From: Candidatus Melainabacteria bacterium
Lineage (GTDB): Bacteria > Cyanobacteriota > Vampirovibrionia > Vampirovibrionales > Vampirovibrionaceae
Length of the DNA stretch: 39,562 nt
Direction: 5' to 3'
NCBI GenBank assembly: GCA_902168245.1
Contig: CABHPA010000119.1
Span: 1 to 39,562 of the forward strand
Every line of letters begins with the position of its first letter. Position 1 is the stretch's first letter. The translations under genes and the position numbers were made by a program. Under the pieces are notes generated by a model. The model did not search any database. It had not been told where the DNA came from and saw only the letters and a program-made list of their open reading frames with translations. Shown piece after piece: positions 9,085 to 16,392 of this stretch.

Positions 9085-9137
9085 AACCTGATGCAGGGGC
9101 TGAGGCGGGAACGAACCCCAACTGAAACGATTCCCAT

Positions 9138-9166
9138 TTGTCACAATCTTAAGATACACGGATAAT
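9138..9166 (+). promoter_or_regulatory. Sigma70-type promoter of the MalK/UgpC-type gene
   Basis: The -35 TTGTCA (9138-9143) and -10 GATAAT (9161-9166) are separated by exactly 17 bp. The -10 ends 7 nt before the ATG at 9174, so the transcript is predicted to be leaderless. This is the best two-box promoter in the window. Confidence 0.65.
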
Positions 9167-9173
9167 AAAAACT

Positions 9174-10250
9174 ATGGCAGAAGTGGTTTTGGAAAACGTA
9201 TTCAAGTCCTACGAGAAGACGCAGGTCATTCAGGACATCTCTTTGGCCGTGCAGAACCAGGAATTCGTGGTGATGGTCGGCCCCAGCGGGTGCGGAAAGT
9301 CCACCATCCTGCGCATGATTGCCGGGCTGGAAACCATTAGCGACGGCACCATACGAATTGAAGACCGGGTGGTGAACCAGGTGCCGCCCAAGGATCGCGA
9401 TATTGCCATGGTGTTCCAGAACTACGCGTTGTATCCGCATATGAGCGTGTACGAGAACATGGCCTTTGGCCTCAAAATGCGGAACACGCCCAAGGCCGAG
9501 ATTGACGCCAAAGTAAAAGAAGCCGCCCGCATTCTGGATTTGGAGCATCTGCTCCAGCGCAAACCCAAGCAATTATCTGGTGGGCAGCGTCAACGGGTGG
9601 CTTTGGGACGGGCCATTGTGCGGAACCCGAAAGTATTCCTGATGGATGAGCCGCTTTCTAACCTGGATGCCAAGCTGCGGGTGCAAATGCGCACCGAAAT
9701 CGCCAACCTGCACAAGCGGCTGAACGCCACGACCATTTACGTGACCCATGATCAGGTAGAGGCCATGACCATGGGCGATCGCATCGTCATCCTGAACAAG
9801 GGCAAAATTCAGCAGGTGGATACCCCGCTGCGGGTGTACCATGAGCCTGCCAACATGTTTGTGGCCGGTTTTGTGGGGCAAATGAACTTTTTGACCGGCG
9901 TACTGGAAGACGGCGGCGTCAAACTGGGCGATGGCTCCGTATTGCCGGTGCCGGACAGCGTGAAGGCTAAAACCTCCGAATTGAACGGGCGGGCGGTGGT
10001 GCTGGGTTTTCGGCCGGAGCATGTCTTGCCGGAAAGCGCCCCAGAACATGGTCCTGTGTTTGAGGTGACGCCCGATCGGGTGGAGATGCTGGGCAGCGAG
10101 CAGATGATTTACTTCCCCTTCTGCGGCCAGTCCGTGGTGGCGCGTTGGGCGTCGGACATATCGGCGCCGGAAGCGCAACCCTTGAAAGTGAAAATCGAAA
10201 TCGGCAAGGCGCTGTTGTTTGACGGCGCTACGGAAGACAGAATTCTTTAG
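9174..10250 (+). CDS. ugpC: MalK/UgpC-type ABC transporter ATP-binding protein
   Basis: This is the ATPase subunit of a carbohydrate-uptake ABC transporter. It shows Walker A GPSGCGKST (36-44), signature LSGGQ (134-138), Walker B VFLMDEP (154-160) and the switch H192 in YVTHDQVEAMTMGDR. A C-terminal TOBE/OB regulatory domain (about 235-355) is typical of the MalK/UgpC/MsmX group. Length (358 aa) is normal. No permease or binding-protein genes lie beside it. It may be a shared ATPase serving several sugar transporters, as known for MsmX/MsmK. Its stop overlaps the convergent peroxiredoxin stop by 4 bp. Confidence 0.88.
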   Translation: MAEVVLENVFKSYEKTQVIQDISLAVQNQEFVVMVGPSGCGKSTILRMIAGLETISDGTIRIEDRVVNQVPPKDRDIAMVFQNYALYPHMSVYENMAFGLKMRNTPKAEIDAKVKEAARILDLEHLLQRKPKQLSGGQRQRVALGRAIVRNPKVFLMDEPLSNLDAKLRVQMRTEIANLHKRLNATTIYVTHDQVEAMTMGDRIVILNKGKIQQVDTPLRVYHEPANMFVAGFVGQMNFLTGVLEDGGVKLGDGSVLPVPDSVKAKTSELNGRAVVLGFRPEHVLPESAPEHGPVFEVTPDRVEMLGSEQMIYFPFCGQSVVARWASDISAPEAQPLKVKIEIGKALLFDGATEDRIL

Positions 10251-10984
10251 GCCGGTTTTGCCGCCCCGCCTGATGCCTGGGCAAAGGGATTGCCTTGCAA
10301 GCCGAGTGCTTGCAGCGTTTTTTGGATATGGTCGCTAATTCCGGTTTGCGAGGAATAGACCATTTGAATGCGGGCGTCCGGCTGAATAACGAATGTGACC
10401 CGGCCCGGCAACAAGCCGCCGAAATCTTGGGCGCCGAATCGGTTCCGTACCTGGTCGCCCGGATCGGAGAGCAGTGGGTAATGCAGCCCGTTCGCGGCGA
10501 TAAACTCCCGGTGGGACTGCTCGGAATCGCCGCTGACGCCAAACACGGAGCAAGCGGTCTTGAGCGTGGGATAAGCCCGCTCAAACTCCTGGGCTTGCCG
10601 GGTGCAGTAACGGGATTTATCCTTGGGGTAAAAGAAAAGCACCACGGGGCGGCCTTTTTTTAGTTCCTTGTAAAGCTGTACAGGCTGGTTGTCCTGGTTG
10701 TTGAGTGTGAAGTTGGGGGCGATATCGCCTGTCTTTAAAGGCGTGGTTATGGAACGAGTCCCTTGTGCGGGCTGGGTCATGGCTTCAAATAGATTGGCAA
10801 AAGTCTGCCTCGTGGGAAGAAAGAACGCTGTATTTGCGGGAATTGAAGGGTTGGCGGCAATGTATTGATCAGGATGTTGGCCCTGCGGCGGCTGTGCCCA
10901 AGCAGGGGAAGTCGGAAGGTTGGAATCCCTGGACGCCAATGGTGAAAGCAGGTATGACGTTCGATATGTTGGCGTGATGAGCAT
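10247..10984 (-). CDS. Bcp/PrxQ-like peroxiredoxin lacking the usual resolving Cys
   Basis: This is an AhpC/TSA-fold thiol peroxidase, expected to reduce hydroperoxides. The fold starts near residue 84 (KTGDIAPNFTLNNQD). The peroxidatic Cys is C127 in FFYPKDKSRYCT, where Ser replaces the usual Thr of PxxxTxxC. The catalytic Arg is R195 in LPGRVTFVI. In Bcp/PrxQ the resolving Cys is five residues after the peroxidatic one; here that position is Gln132, and the only other Cys is C145. Residues 1-75 form an unexplained extension. I chose the ATG at 10984 because AAGGCGG lies 7 nt upstream; an upstream in-frame ATG at 11044 has no such site. Confidence 0.8.
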   Translation of the reverse strand: MLITPTYRTSYLLSPLASRDSNLPTSPAWAQPPQGQHPDQYIAANPSIPANTAFFLPTRQTFANLFEAMTQPAQGTRSITTPLKTGDIAPNFTLNNQDNQPVQLYKELKKGRPVVLFFYPKDKSRYCTRQAQEFERAYPTLKTACSVFGVSGDSEQSHREFIAANGLHYPLLSDPGDQVRNRFGAQDFGGLLPGRVTFVIQPDARIQMVYSSQTGISDHIQKTLQALGLQGNPFAQASGGAAKPA

Positions 10985-11098
10985 GAAAAAGCCGCCTTGG
11001 TAAGGTTCGATGACAGAATCCTGATTGCGGGAGCAGTATCGCATAAACAGGATTCATGCTTTAAACGGCGGAAAAACCAGATCATTGCTCCGGCCCGG

Positions 11099-12043
11099 TT
11101 ACGCTGCCCCTGCCAGCAGTAGTAGCAAGTCGGGATGCTGGGAGGTCAGGTAATCCTCAAACATTTTATCGTCCAACTGGGCGGCAGCCAACATCAACAA
11201 CGGATCCGGCAACTGGCAGAGCATCTGGATCAGGATTTCCGGGGGAAGTACCCGGCAGCCTTCAATCAGTTCCGGCTTGGTGCGTTTTTCCAGTACCTTG
11301 GAAATAAAGCGATCGCTCAGGTGAAACAGCAATTCAGGATCCTGTTTCACAAAATCGCCCACCAGTTGTTGCAGCACCTTGAAGGGCATGGTCTTCAGGG
11401 CTTCGGTTATGCGTTCCTTGTTGGTCTGCATAAAAATCCGGAACAAATCGTAGGGCTTCAGCTTGGGATAGTCATAATCGCCGTAAATGCGTTGCAGCAG
11501 CAACATGATGAACTTGGGTTCCAGTTTCATGATGCCCTTGGCCAGTTCCCGGTTTTGCAGTTTATGGGAGCGCAAAATGCGCATGAGTTCCACTGTGGGC
11601 ATTTTCTTCACCAGCTCGGCCAGTTTCACCACTCTCAGCAATAATTTAATCAGCAGCGGCTTGGGCAGGTGCATAATTAGCCGCAATAGCTTCTCTTTGC
11701 TGAAAAAGCGCAGGGCGTTCACCAGCATGTCTTTGGGCAGCAGGTGCAACAGCTTAATCCATTCGCTGCGCTGGAGCATTTTCATGATCCTGATTTTATT
11801 GGCCCCAATCTTCAGCATTTTAATAATTTGGCTGAGATCCATTCTCTTGCCGGGTTGAATGCCTTTTAGTCTGCCTGATCGATTGGATCTGCCGGTTTTT
11901 TGTGTTTGCGGGTTAGGGAAAGACCGCCCAGTGACGCCCATGATTTCCTCGTCCGGCTGTTCTTGATTCCACCAATAATTCTGGGGTGGGGGACTCACGG
12001 CAACATTGGGGCCAAAGCTGGCCTCCAGTCCATCAATTCGCAT
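11099..12043 (-). CDS. Unknown cytoplasmic alpha-helical repeat protein
   Basis: I do not recognise a named family. After a polar, Gln/Pro/Asn-rich N-terminus (about 1-70) the rest is almost all amphipathic helices in short units of the form xxLLxxLPKxxLxxLLxx: LLHLLPKDMLVNALRF, LIMHLPKPLLIKLLLR and MLCQLPDPLLMLAAAQ. The pattern recalls superhelical solenoids such as the MgtE N domain or FliG-type repeats. It is Lys/Arg-rich, with no signal peptide or TM segment. The chosen start (12043, 314 aa) has GGGGGAA 6 nt upstream; an in-frame TTG at 12112 would add 23 residues. It is divergent from the TPR gene. A scaffold role is only a guess. Confidence 0.7.
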   Translation of the reverse strand: MRIDGLEASFGPNVAVSPPPQNYWWNQEQPDEEIMGVTGRSFPNPQTQKTGRSNRSGRLKGIQPGKRMDLSQIIKMLKIGANKIRIMKMLQRSEWIKLLHLLPKDMLVNALRFFSKEKLLRLIMHLPKPLLIKLLLRVVKLAELVKKMPTVELMRILRSHKLQNRELAKGIMKLEPKFIMLLLQRIYGDYDYPKLKPYDLFRIFMQTNKERITEALKTMPFKVLQQLVGDFVKQDPELLFHLSDRFISKVLEKRTKPELIEGCRVLPPEILIQMLCQLPDPLLMLAAAQLDDKMFEDYLTSQHPDLLLLLAGAA

Positions 12044-12181
12044 GTCGGATTCCCCCGCAACGGCTTGTCTGTCTGTATTTGCTCTCGACGTCTCCCGAAA
12101 AAGCTTGAGCAAAGTGTTACGTTTCTTAAAATGCTGAGTTTGTGGGCGGGATCATGCTTTTGCCGACCCGGAATGTGTGCC

Positions 12182-12190
12182 TGCTATAAT
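12182..12190 (+). promoter_or_regulatory. Extended -10 (TGC-TATAAT) for the TPR gene
   Basis: A consensus TATAAT at 12185-12190 is preceded by TGC, making an extended -10. A TTGCCG at 12160 is 19 bp upstream. The predicted leader is about 43 nt and includes GGAAAGAGG before the ATG at 12240. Confidence 0.6.
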
Positions 12191-12239
12191 AGGGGGACTA
12201 CCGCTGGGAAAGAATATGCTGGAAAGAGGTTAGAGCGCG

Positions 12240-14501
12240 ATGAAATACACGCAAACCCTGTTATCTCCTTTTAAACTGTCGCTGGCCCTTACGCTCACCC
12301 TGGGCGTTGCGCTATCCGCGCTGAATGCGGTCGGATGGGCATTGAGTCCCCAGTCGAGAGAAGCTTACCTGAAAGCCCAGCAGGCGGAACGCAAGGGGAA
12401 CCTGGATGCGGCGGAACGTTCCCTGCGGCAGGCCATTGCCATGGACCCGCAGGATTACCTGAATTACGTGAAGCTGGCCTCCATCCTGAACCAGCAAGGC
12501 AAGCCCAACGAGGCGGCCAACTATTACCAGCAGGCCATGAACCTGAACCCGCAGGATCGCATGATTCTATATAGCCTGGGCGGCGTTTACGAGCAGATGG
12601 GCCAGTACGCCAAGGCGGAAGAGGCTTACGGCCTGAGCCTGCAAAATAACCCGCGCTATCAGTTTGCCTTGTTAAACCTGGCCCGCACCGAAATCCAGCA
12701 GAAAAAATACCAGCCCGCCATTGTGCATTACCAGCAGTTCCTCAACCAGTACCCGGATCACTACGAAGCCCGCCGACACTTGGCCAAGCTGTTCCTGGTG
12801 ACGGGGCAGGAACCGGAATCGGTGAAGCAGTACGATATTCTCAAGCACCGCTTCCCCGGCCAGTTTGGGGAGCATCTGGACTTGGCCCGCGCCCTGAACG
12901 GGGCCAACGCGCCGGAACAGGCGCTGGAAGAGTTGAAAATTGCTTACGCCAAGGAAGGCAGCAAGTCCGACATTGATGAAGAGATGGGGCGAGCCCATGC
13001 GGCGCTCGGTCAGGCGGATCTGGCGATTCATAACTACCAGAAAGCCTATGCGCTGAATCCCAAGAAGGATGACCTTCTGCTGCGCATTGCCGACCTGTAC
13101 CGCGCGGAGAAAAAGCCTTCCCCGGCCATCGAGAATTACCAGGCATACCTGAAGCTGCACCCGGATGATCAGGATGTTCACCGGACGCTGGCCAACACCT
13201 ATTTTGAGGATAGTCGCTATGAACCCGCCCTGAACGAGCTGGGTTTGCTCCTGCAATCCACTGCTGATCCTCAGAAACGCTACGACTTACAGAAAGATAT
13301 GGCCTACGCCACGCAGATGCTGGGCGATCTGCCCAAGGCCATCAGCCTGTATCAGCAGTTAATGGGCGAGCCGCAAGCGGAAAAAGACCTCCAGTTAAGA
13401 TCCAACCTGGCGATTGCTTATCATAAGGACGGCGATTACAGTCGGGCGATTCCTTTGTACAAGCAGATTTATTCCGCAGACCCGGCGTTGTTGAACGCTA
13501 GCCAGATTAACCGGGAAAGCGTCGGCAACGACTTGGCGGTCGCCTTAACCGGCCTGGGCGATGCCGCCTACAAGGCTGGCGACTTGAATGCCGCCCTTTC
13601 CACCTATGGCGAGGCAGTTTTGTATGCTCCCAAAGCGAATTACTGGCCGCATCTGGGCTTGGCAAACACGTATTATGCCCTGCATATGCCGGAAAAAGCT
13701 TATGACGCTTACGGTACGGTGTTGCAAAAAGACCCCGGCAACGTAACCGCCAGGCTCTATCGCACCAAGCTGGCCATGGATAAACCCGTTCTGGCGAATG
13801 CGCCTACCGGCAAAGAGCCTCAGGGCATCAGCTCTGCGAGTGTGGCGACCCTGGAAAGCTTGGCCAAGGACAACCCCAACAACCTGGAAGTGCTGATTAC
13901 CCTGGGCGATGCTTATGAGCGTCAGGGCAACGCCAGCGGGGCCATTTCGGTTTACGAAAAAGCGCTGGCCCAGGATCCCAAAAACGTGGAGCTGCTGCTG
14001 TCGATTGGCACCCAGTGGCAGAAGCTGGGCAATTTTGAGCAGGCCAAAAGCACTTACCTGCGCGCCTTGACCCTGAACGACAAGCTGCCCGCTACCTATT
14101 ACAACCTGGGCATTGTCTACAACGAGCTAGGCCAACTGGATAAATCTGCTGAGGCTTACAGGCAGGCAATTGCCCTGGATCCGGCCAATGCGGATTCCCG
14201 ATACGGGCTGGCGATTACCCAGGAGAAGCAGCAAAAGTACCAGGACGCGCTGGAAAGTTACCAGTCTTACGTGCGAGATCCCCAGGCCCGTTACTTTAGC
14301 GAGGCCCAAAACCGCATTGAGCTTTTGAAACAGGCATTAAGCCCGGTGCCGCTTTCTCCGCAAGGCAATGCGGCGGCTTACCCAATAAAGCCCCAGCAGC
14401 CGGAAGGCGCAGCCCCGCTGACCGCCCAGCCGATCCTCAAACAAGCGCCGGGACGGATTGAGCTGAATACACCCTTGCCCAAGCCGGTGAGAACACTTTA
14501 A
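12240..14501 (+). CDS. Secreted or periplasmic tetratricopeptide-repeat protein
   Basis: This 753-aa protein has a Sec-type signal (hydrophobic core about 12-34, ending near AVGWA) followed by tandem TPR units from about 38 to 690. Examples are AYLKAQQAERKGNLDAAERS, EAANYYQQAMNLNPQD, AIHNYQKAYALNPKKD, AISVYEKALAQDPKNV and SAEAYRQAIALDPANA. A linker near 515-545 splits the repeats into two blocks, and the last 55 residues are Pro-rich. TPR proteins act as protein-protein scaffolds, often in envelope assembly; no partner can be named. It has its own extended -10 promoter and converges on the ATP-grasp gene with a 23-bp gap. Confidence 0.85.
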   Translation: MKYTQTLLSPFKLSLALTLTLGVALSALNAVGWALSPQSREAYLKAQQAERKGNLDAAERSLRQAIAMDPQDYLNYVKLASILNQQGKPNEAANYYQQAMNLNPQDRMILYSLGGVYEQMGQYAKAEEAYGLSLQNNPRYQFALLNLARTEIQQKKYQPAIVHYQQFLNQYPDHYEARRHLAKLFLVTGQEPESVKQYDILKHRFPGQFGEHLDLARALNGANAPEQALEELKIAYAKEGSKSDIDEEMGRAHAALGQADLAIHNYQKAYALNPKKDDLLLRIADLYRAEKKPSPAIENYQAYLKLHPDDQDVHRTLANTYFEDSRYEPALNELGLLLQSTADPQKRYDLQKDMAYATQMLGDLPKAISLYQQLMGEPQAEKDLQLRSNLAIAYHKDGDYSRAIPLYKQIYSADPALLNASQINRESVGNDLAVALTGLGDAAYKAGDLNAALSTYGEAVLYAPKANYWPHLGLANTYYALHMPEKAYDAYGTVLQKDPGNVTARLYRTKLAMDKPVLANAPTGKEPQGISSASVATLESLAKDNPNNLEVLITLGDAYERQGNASGAISVYEKALAQDPKNVELLLSIGTQWQKLGNFEQAKSTYLRALTLNDKLPATYYNLGIVYNELGQLDKSAEAYRQAIALDPANADSRYGLAITQEKQQKYQDALESYQSYVRDPQARYFSEAQNRIELLKQALSPVPLSPQGNAAAYPIKPQQPEGAAPLTAQPILKQAPGRIELNTPLPKPVRTL

Positions 14502-14524
14502 GCGCCAGCGAAAGCTGCCGGGCT

Positions 14525-15442
14525 TTACCCGTGAATCAGCAAATCGACCAACCGATCGCTGATGGGGTAGTTCGCCTGTTGCTCAAAATGGATGAACATG
14601 GGGCAGGGATTGGCCTCCAGAAACACGTATTCTCCCGTTGGGGTGCGCCGTATATCGATGCCGGTGTAAACCAGTCCCAGTAAATCCATTATTTTCAGGC
14701 AATCCTGCGCCACATCGTCCGGTAAAGTCACTGGCACAATGGGGGCTGCCGGGTCATCCCGAAAATCCAGGGTGCGGCTGCGGATTTCCCCGGCGAAGAT
14801 TTCCTCTTTGACTGCGTAAACACGTATGTCCACCCCTTCAATCAATTCCTGAAACTGGGAAGGGGCATGGCCAAGGTCGGCCAGCTTTTCGGGCGTCAGC
14901 ACATCAGGGGTTAACCGTCCGGCATGTGCGCCGCCGCGAACCGGCTTGTAAATGACCTTTTTGTGATGGGCTTCGTAAAAAGCCCATACGGCCTGAGGAT
15001 CGTTGCTGATGAGCGTTTGAGGCACCCGGATGCCCGCTTGATGCATCAGGAATAACTGGTGGGCCTTGTAGACATGCAGGGCGACGGCTTGCGGAGAGTT
15101 GACCCAGCGGCAGGGCAGGTTGCGAAACAGGCTGCCCAGGGCGGATTCGATTTCCCGCTGGGCCATTTCCATTAAAAAAGGCGTGGACAGTTGGGGCAGT
15201 TGCAGGCCCATATGGTAGCGCCAATATACGGCTTCAATGCTTTCCAGCGTTAGTGGCGGTTGATCGGGCTGGATGATTTCCCCCAGAGGGCTTGCTTGCG
15301 GCCCAATGTGCATGTTGATCAGCGTGGCGGCTGGAAAGTGCCGGGTATCGAAATACACGGCCTGTTTGCCCCGCGCCGTGATTTTATGGTGAATAAAGGC
15401 GGAATGGGTTTCTTCCGGCGCGCCGATAATTAAGACAGTCAT
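14525..15442 (-). CDS. RimK/MvdD-like ATP-grasp ligase, probable graspetide maturase
   Basis: This 305-aa ATP-grasp enzyme is most like the microviridin/plesiocin type of peptide ester/amide ligase. The N-terminal domain has EAVYWRY (70-76), matching the VWxRR element of that family. The ATP-grasp core has VIYKPVRGGAHAG with K166, QELIEGVDIRVYAV with Q198, E199, D205 and R207, and LGLVYTGIDI followed by EYVFLEANP with E276 and N278 for Mg-ATP. The end, IHFEQQANYPISDRLVDLL, matches the region after the Mg site in these ligases. Such enzymes phosphorylate acidic side chains of a precursor and join them to Thr/Ser or Lys. The gene just upstream encodes a repeat protein with fitting motifs. RimK-like glutamate ligation of another protein is the main alternative. 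Confidence 0.82.
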   Translation of the reverse strand: MTVLIIGAPEETHSAFIHHKITARGKQAVYFDTRHFPAATLINMHIGPQASPLGEIIQPDQPPLTLESIEAVYWRYHMGLQLPQLSTPFLMEMAQREIESALGSLFRNLPCRWVNSPQAVALHVYKAHQLFLMHQAGIRVPQTLISNDPQAVWAFYEAHHKKVIYKPVRGGAHAGRLTPDVLTPEKLADLGHAPSQFQELIEGVDIRVYAVKEEIFAGEIRSRTLDFRDDPAAPIVPVTLPDDVAQDCLKIMDLLGLVYTGIDIRRTPTGEYVFLEANPCPMFIHFEQQANYPISDRLVDLLIHG

Positions 15443-15513
15443 ATTCCCATTATAGGGACGTTTTCCCGATGCGGGCGAATGTCAGGCAATAAGCCGCGAC
15501 TCCTGCCTCTCAT
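15439..15513 (-). CDS. Possible 24-aa ORF overlapping the ligase start
   Basis: A short reading frame (MRGRSRGLLPDIRPHRENV...) begins at 15513 behind a strong GGAGGA (15517-15522) with 3-nt spacing. It ends in a TGA that overlaps the ligase ATG as ATGA. This arrangement would couple ligase translation to ribosomes arriving from the precursor mRNA. It competes with the idea that the ligase is made from its own leaderless transcript. The peptide matches nothing I know and may only bring ribosomes to the ligase. Confidence 0.3.
   Translation of the reverse strand: MRGRSRGLLPDIRPHRENVPIMGI
15449..15454 (-). promoter_or_regulatory. -10 (TATAAT) 6 nt before the ATP-grasp start
   Basis: On the minus strand a perfect TATAAT ends 6 nt before the ATG at 15442. 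This is the same spacing as at three other single genes here, and it suggests a separate leaderless transcript for the ligase. No good -35 was seen. Confidence 0.5.
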
Positions 15514-15539
15514 GCTTCCTCCGGTTGTATGGGGCCAGG

Positions 15540-16217
15540 CTAACCCAGCAGGCCGGACAGACCGCCGCCGGATTCCCCAAGGGCCATGGTCATATTGCCG
15601 GGTAGTGTCGGTAGGTTGACGCCTCCATAGCCGCCCTCCTCGCCAATGGCCAAGGTGGTGTTGCCAAAGCCCTGGCTATTGATGCCGCCGCCTTCTTCCC
15701 CAATGGCGAAAGTGCTATTGCCGATGCCCGGCAGGGATACGCCCGCCAGTCCGCCCCCGGACTCACCGAGGGCCATGGTCATATTGCCGCCGCCCAGCAG
15801 CATGGAATTGAGGCCAAGGGTGTTCAGGCCGCTCAGGGGAAAGCTGCTGCTGAACGGAAACAGGCTGCCGCCCATAAAGGACAAGCTGCTAAACGGGTTG
15901 GGGTTAAACATTGAAAACGGATTGCCGCCGAAGTTGAACAGGCCCGCCCCGCCGCCGGATTCACCAACGGCAAAGGTGATGTTGCCGAGTCCGCCGCCTG
16001 TGGGGGGCAAAAAGCCGCCGGGATTAAACAAACCTGCCCCACCGCTGCCGGATTCACCAACCGCGAAGGTGATGTTGCCCAAGCCACCGCCTACAGGAGG
16101 CAAAAAGCTGCCACCGGGATTGAACAGGCCGCCCGCCGCGCCGCCACCCTCTTCGCCAAGGGCTAATGTAGAGACTTGACCAGGGCTCATGCCGCCAAAA
16201 TTTGAAAACAGGCCCAT
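15540..16217 (-). CDS. Multi-core graspetide-like precursor with seven TxAxGE repeats
   Basis: This 225-aa protein is Gly-rich (also Asn, Phe, Pro, Ser) and has no known enzymatic domain. Seven octapeptides stand out: STLALGEE (16-23), ITFAVGES (49-56), ITFAVGES (80-87), MTMALGES (146-153), STFAIGEE (168-175), TTLAIGEE (187-194) and MTMALGES (209-216), each followed by Gly. TTLAIGEE fits exactly the TTxxxxEE core of plesiocin-type (group 2) graspetides. The ATP-grasp ligase lies 97 bp downstream on the same strand. Only 15 residues precede the first core, so a classical leader is short or absent. The centre (about 92-140) is Phe/Pro/Ser-rich and lacks a core. The start has AGAGGGA 6 nt upstream. 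Function is inferred; a Gly-rich structural repeat protein is the alternative. Confidence 0.75.
   Translation of the reverse strand: MGLFSNFGGMSPGQVSTLALGEEGGGAAGGLFNPGGSFLPPVGGGLGNITFAVGESGSGGAGLFNPGGFLPPTGGGLGNITFAVGESGGGAGLFNFGGNPFSMFNPNPFSSLSFMGGSLFPFSSSFPLSGLNTLGLNSMLLGGGNMTMALGESGGGLAGVSLPGIGNSTFAIGEEGGGINSQGFGNTTLAIGEEGGYGGVNLPTLPGNMTMALGESGGGLSGLLG
15570..16172 (-). repeat. Seven TxAxGE(E/S) octapeptide-coding repeats
   Basis: The octapeptide-coding units lie at 16149-16172, 16050-16073, 15957-15980, 15759-15782, 15693-15716, 15636-15659 and 15570-15593. Positions 2 (Thr), 4 (Ala), 6 (Gly) and 7 (Glu) are invariant. Position 1 and position 8 vary together: S/T with E (three repeats), I/M with S (four repeats). 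Spacing between repeats is irregular (19 to 66 residues), so they are functional motifs in a variable frame, not a simple microsatellite. Confidence 0.9.
15945..16127 (-). repeat. Tandem duplication of a ~90-bp precursor segment
   Basis: Two adjacent units, 16038-16127 and 15945-16031, encode nearly the same peptide: LFNPGG, then FLPP, GGGLGN and ITFAVGES. The second is one residue shorter. They explain cores 2 and 3 as a recent duplication and show how the array can grow or shrink. Confidence 0.85.
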
Positions 16218-16392
16218 GATTTTCCCTCTTTAATGGTTGTTTCGTTTCAGAAAATTCGTCTTTTGTTCTGAACGCCTGATTGATGGAACGCCGGGTAGCA
16301 GGGGGATTAAAACACTATACATGTTATAAAAACAAAATATGTGTGGAGGATTGCATGGGTTCCTAGTTTGCCCCGGATGTTTTTACAAAGTG

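Noticed and set aside
14525-15442. ATP-grasp enzyme read as RimK (ribosomal S6 glutamate ligase)
   Set aside because: The N-terminal YWRY element, QELxxGxDIRVYAV and the end after the Mg site match the MvdC/MvdD-type ligases better, and the precursor-like neighbour supports that.
15646-16179. 177-codon Pro-rich plus-strand frame opposite the repeat precursor
   Set aside because: It is the complement of Gly codons (GGC to GCC/CCG/CCC). The minus frame has regular repeats, a good ribosome site and a fitting neighbour; this frame has none.
15540-16217. Repeat protein read as a collagen-like, PE-PGRS-like or silk-type structural protein
   Set aside because: Gly-rich spacers alone would allow it, but the strict TxAxGE core, the 1-8 covariation and the adjacent ATP-grasp ligase fit a RiPP precursor better. 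It remains the main alternative.
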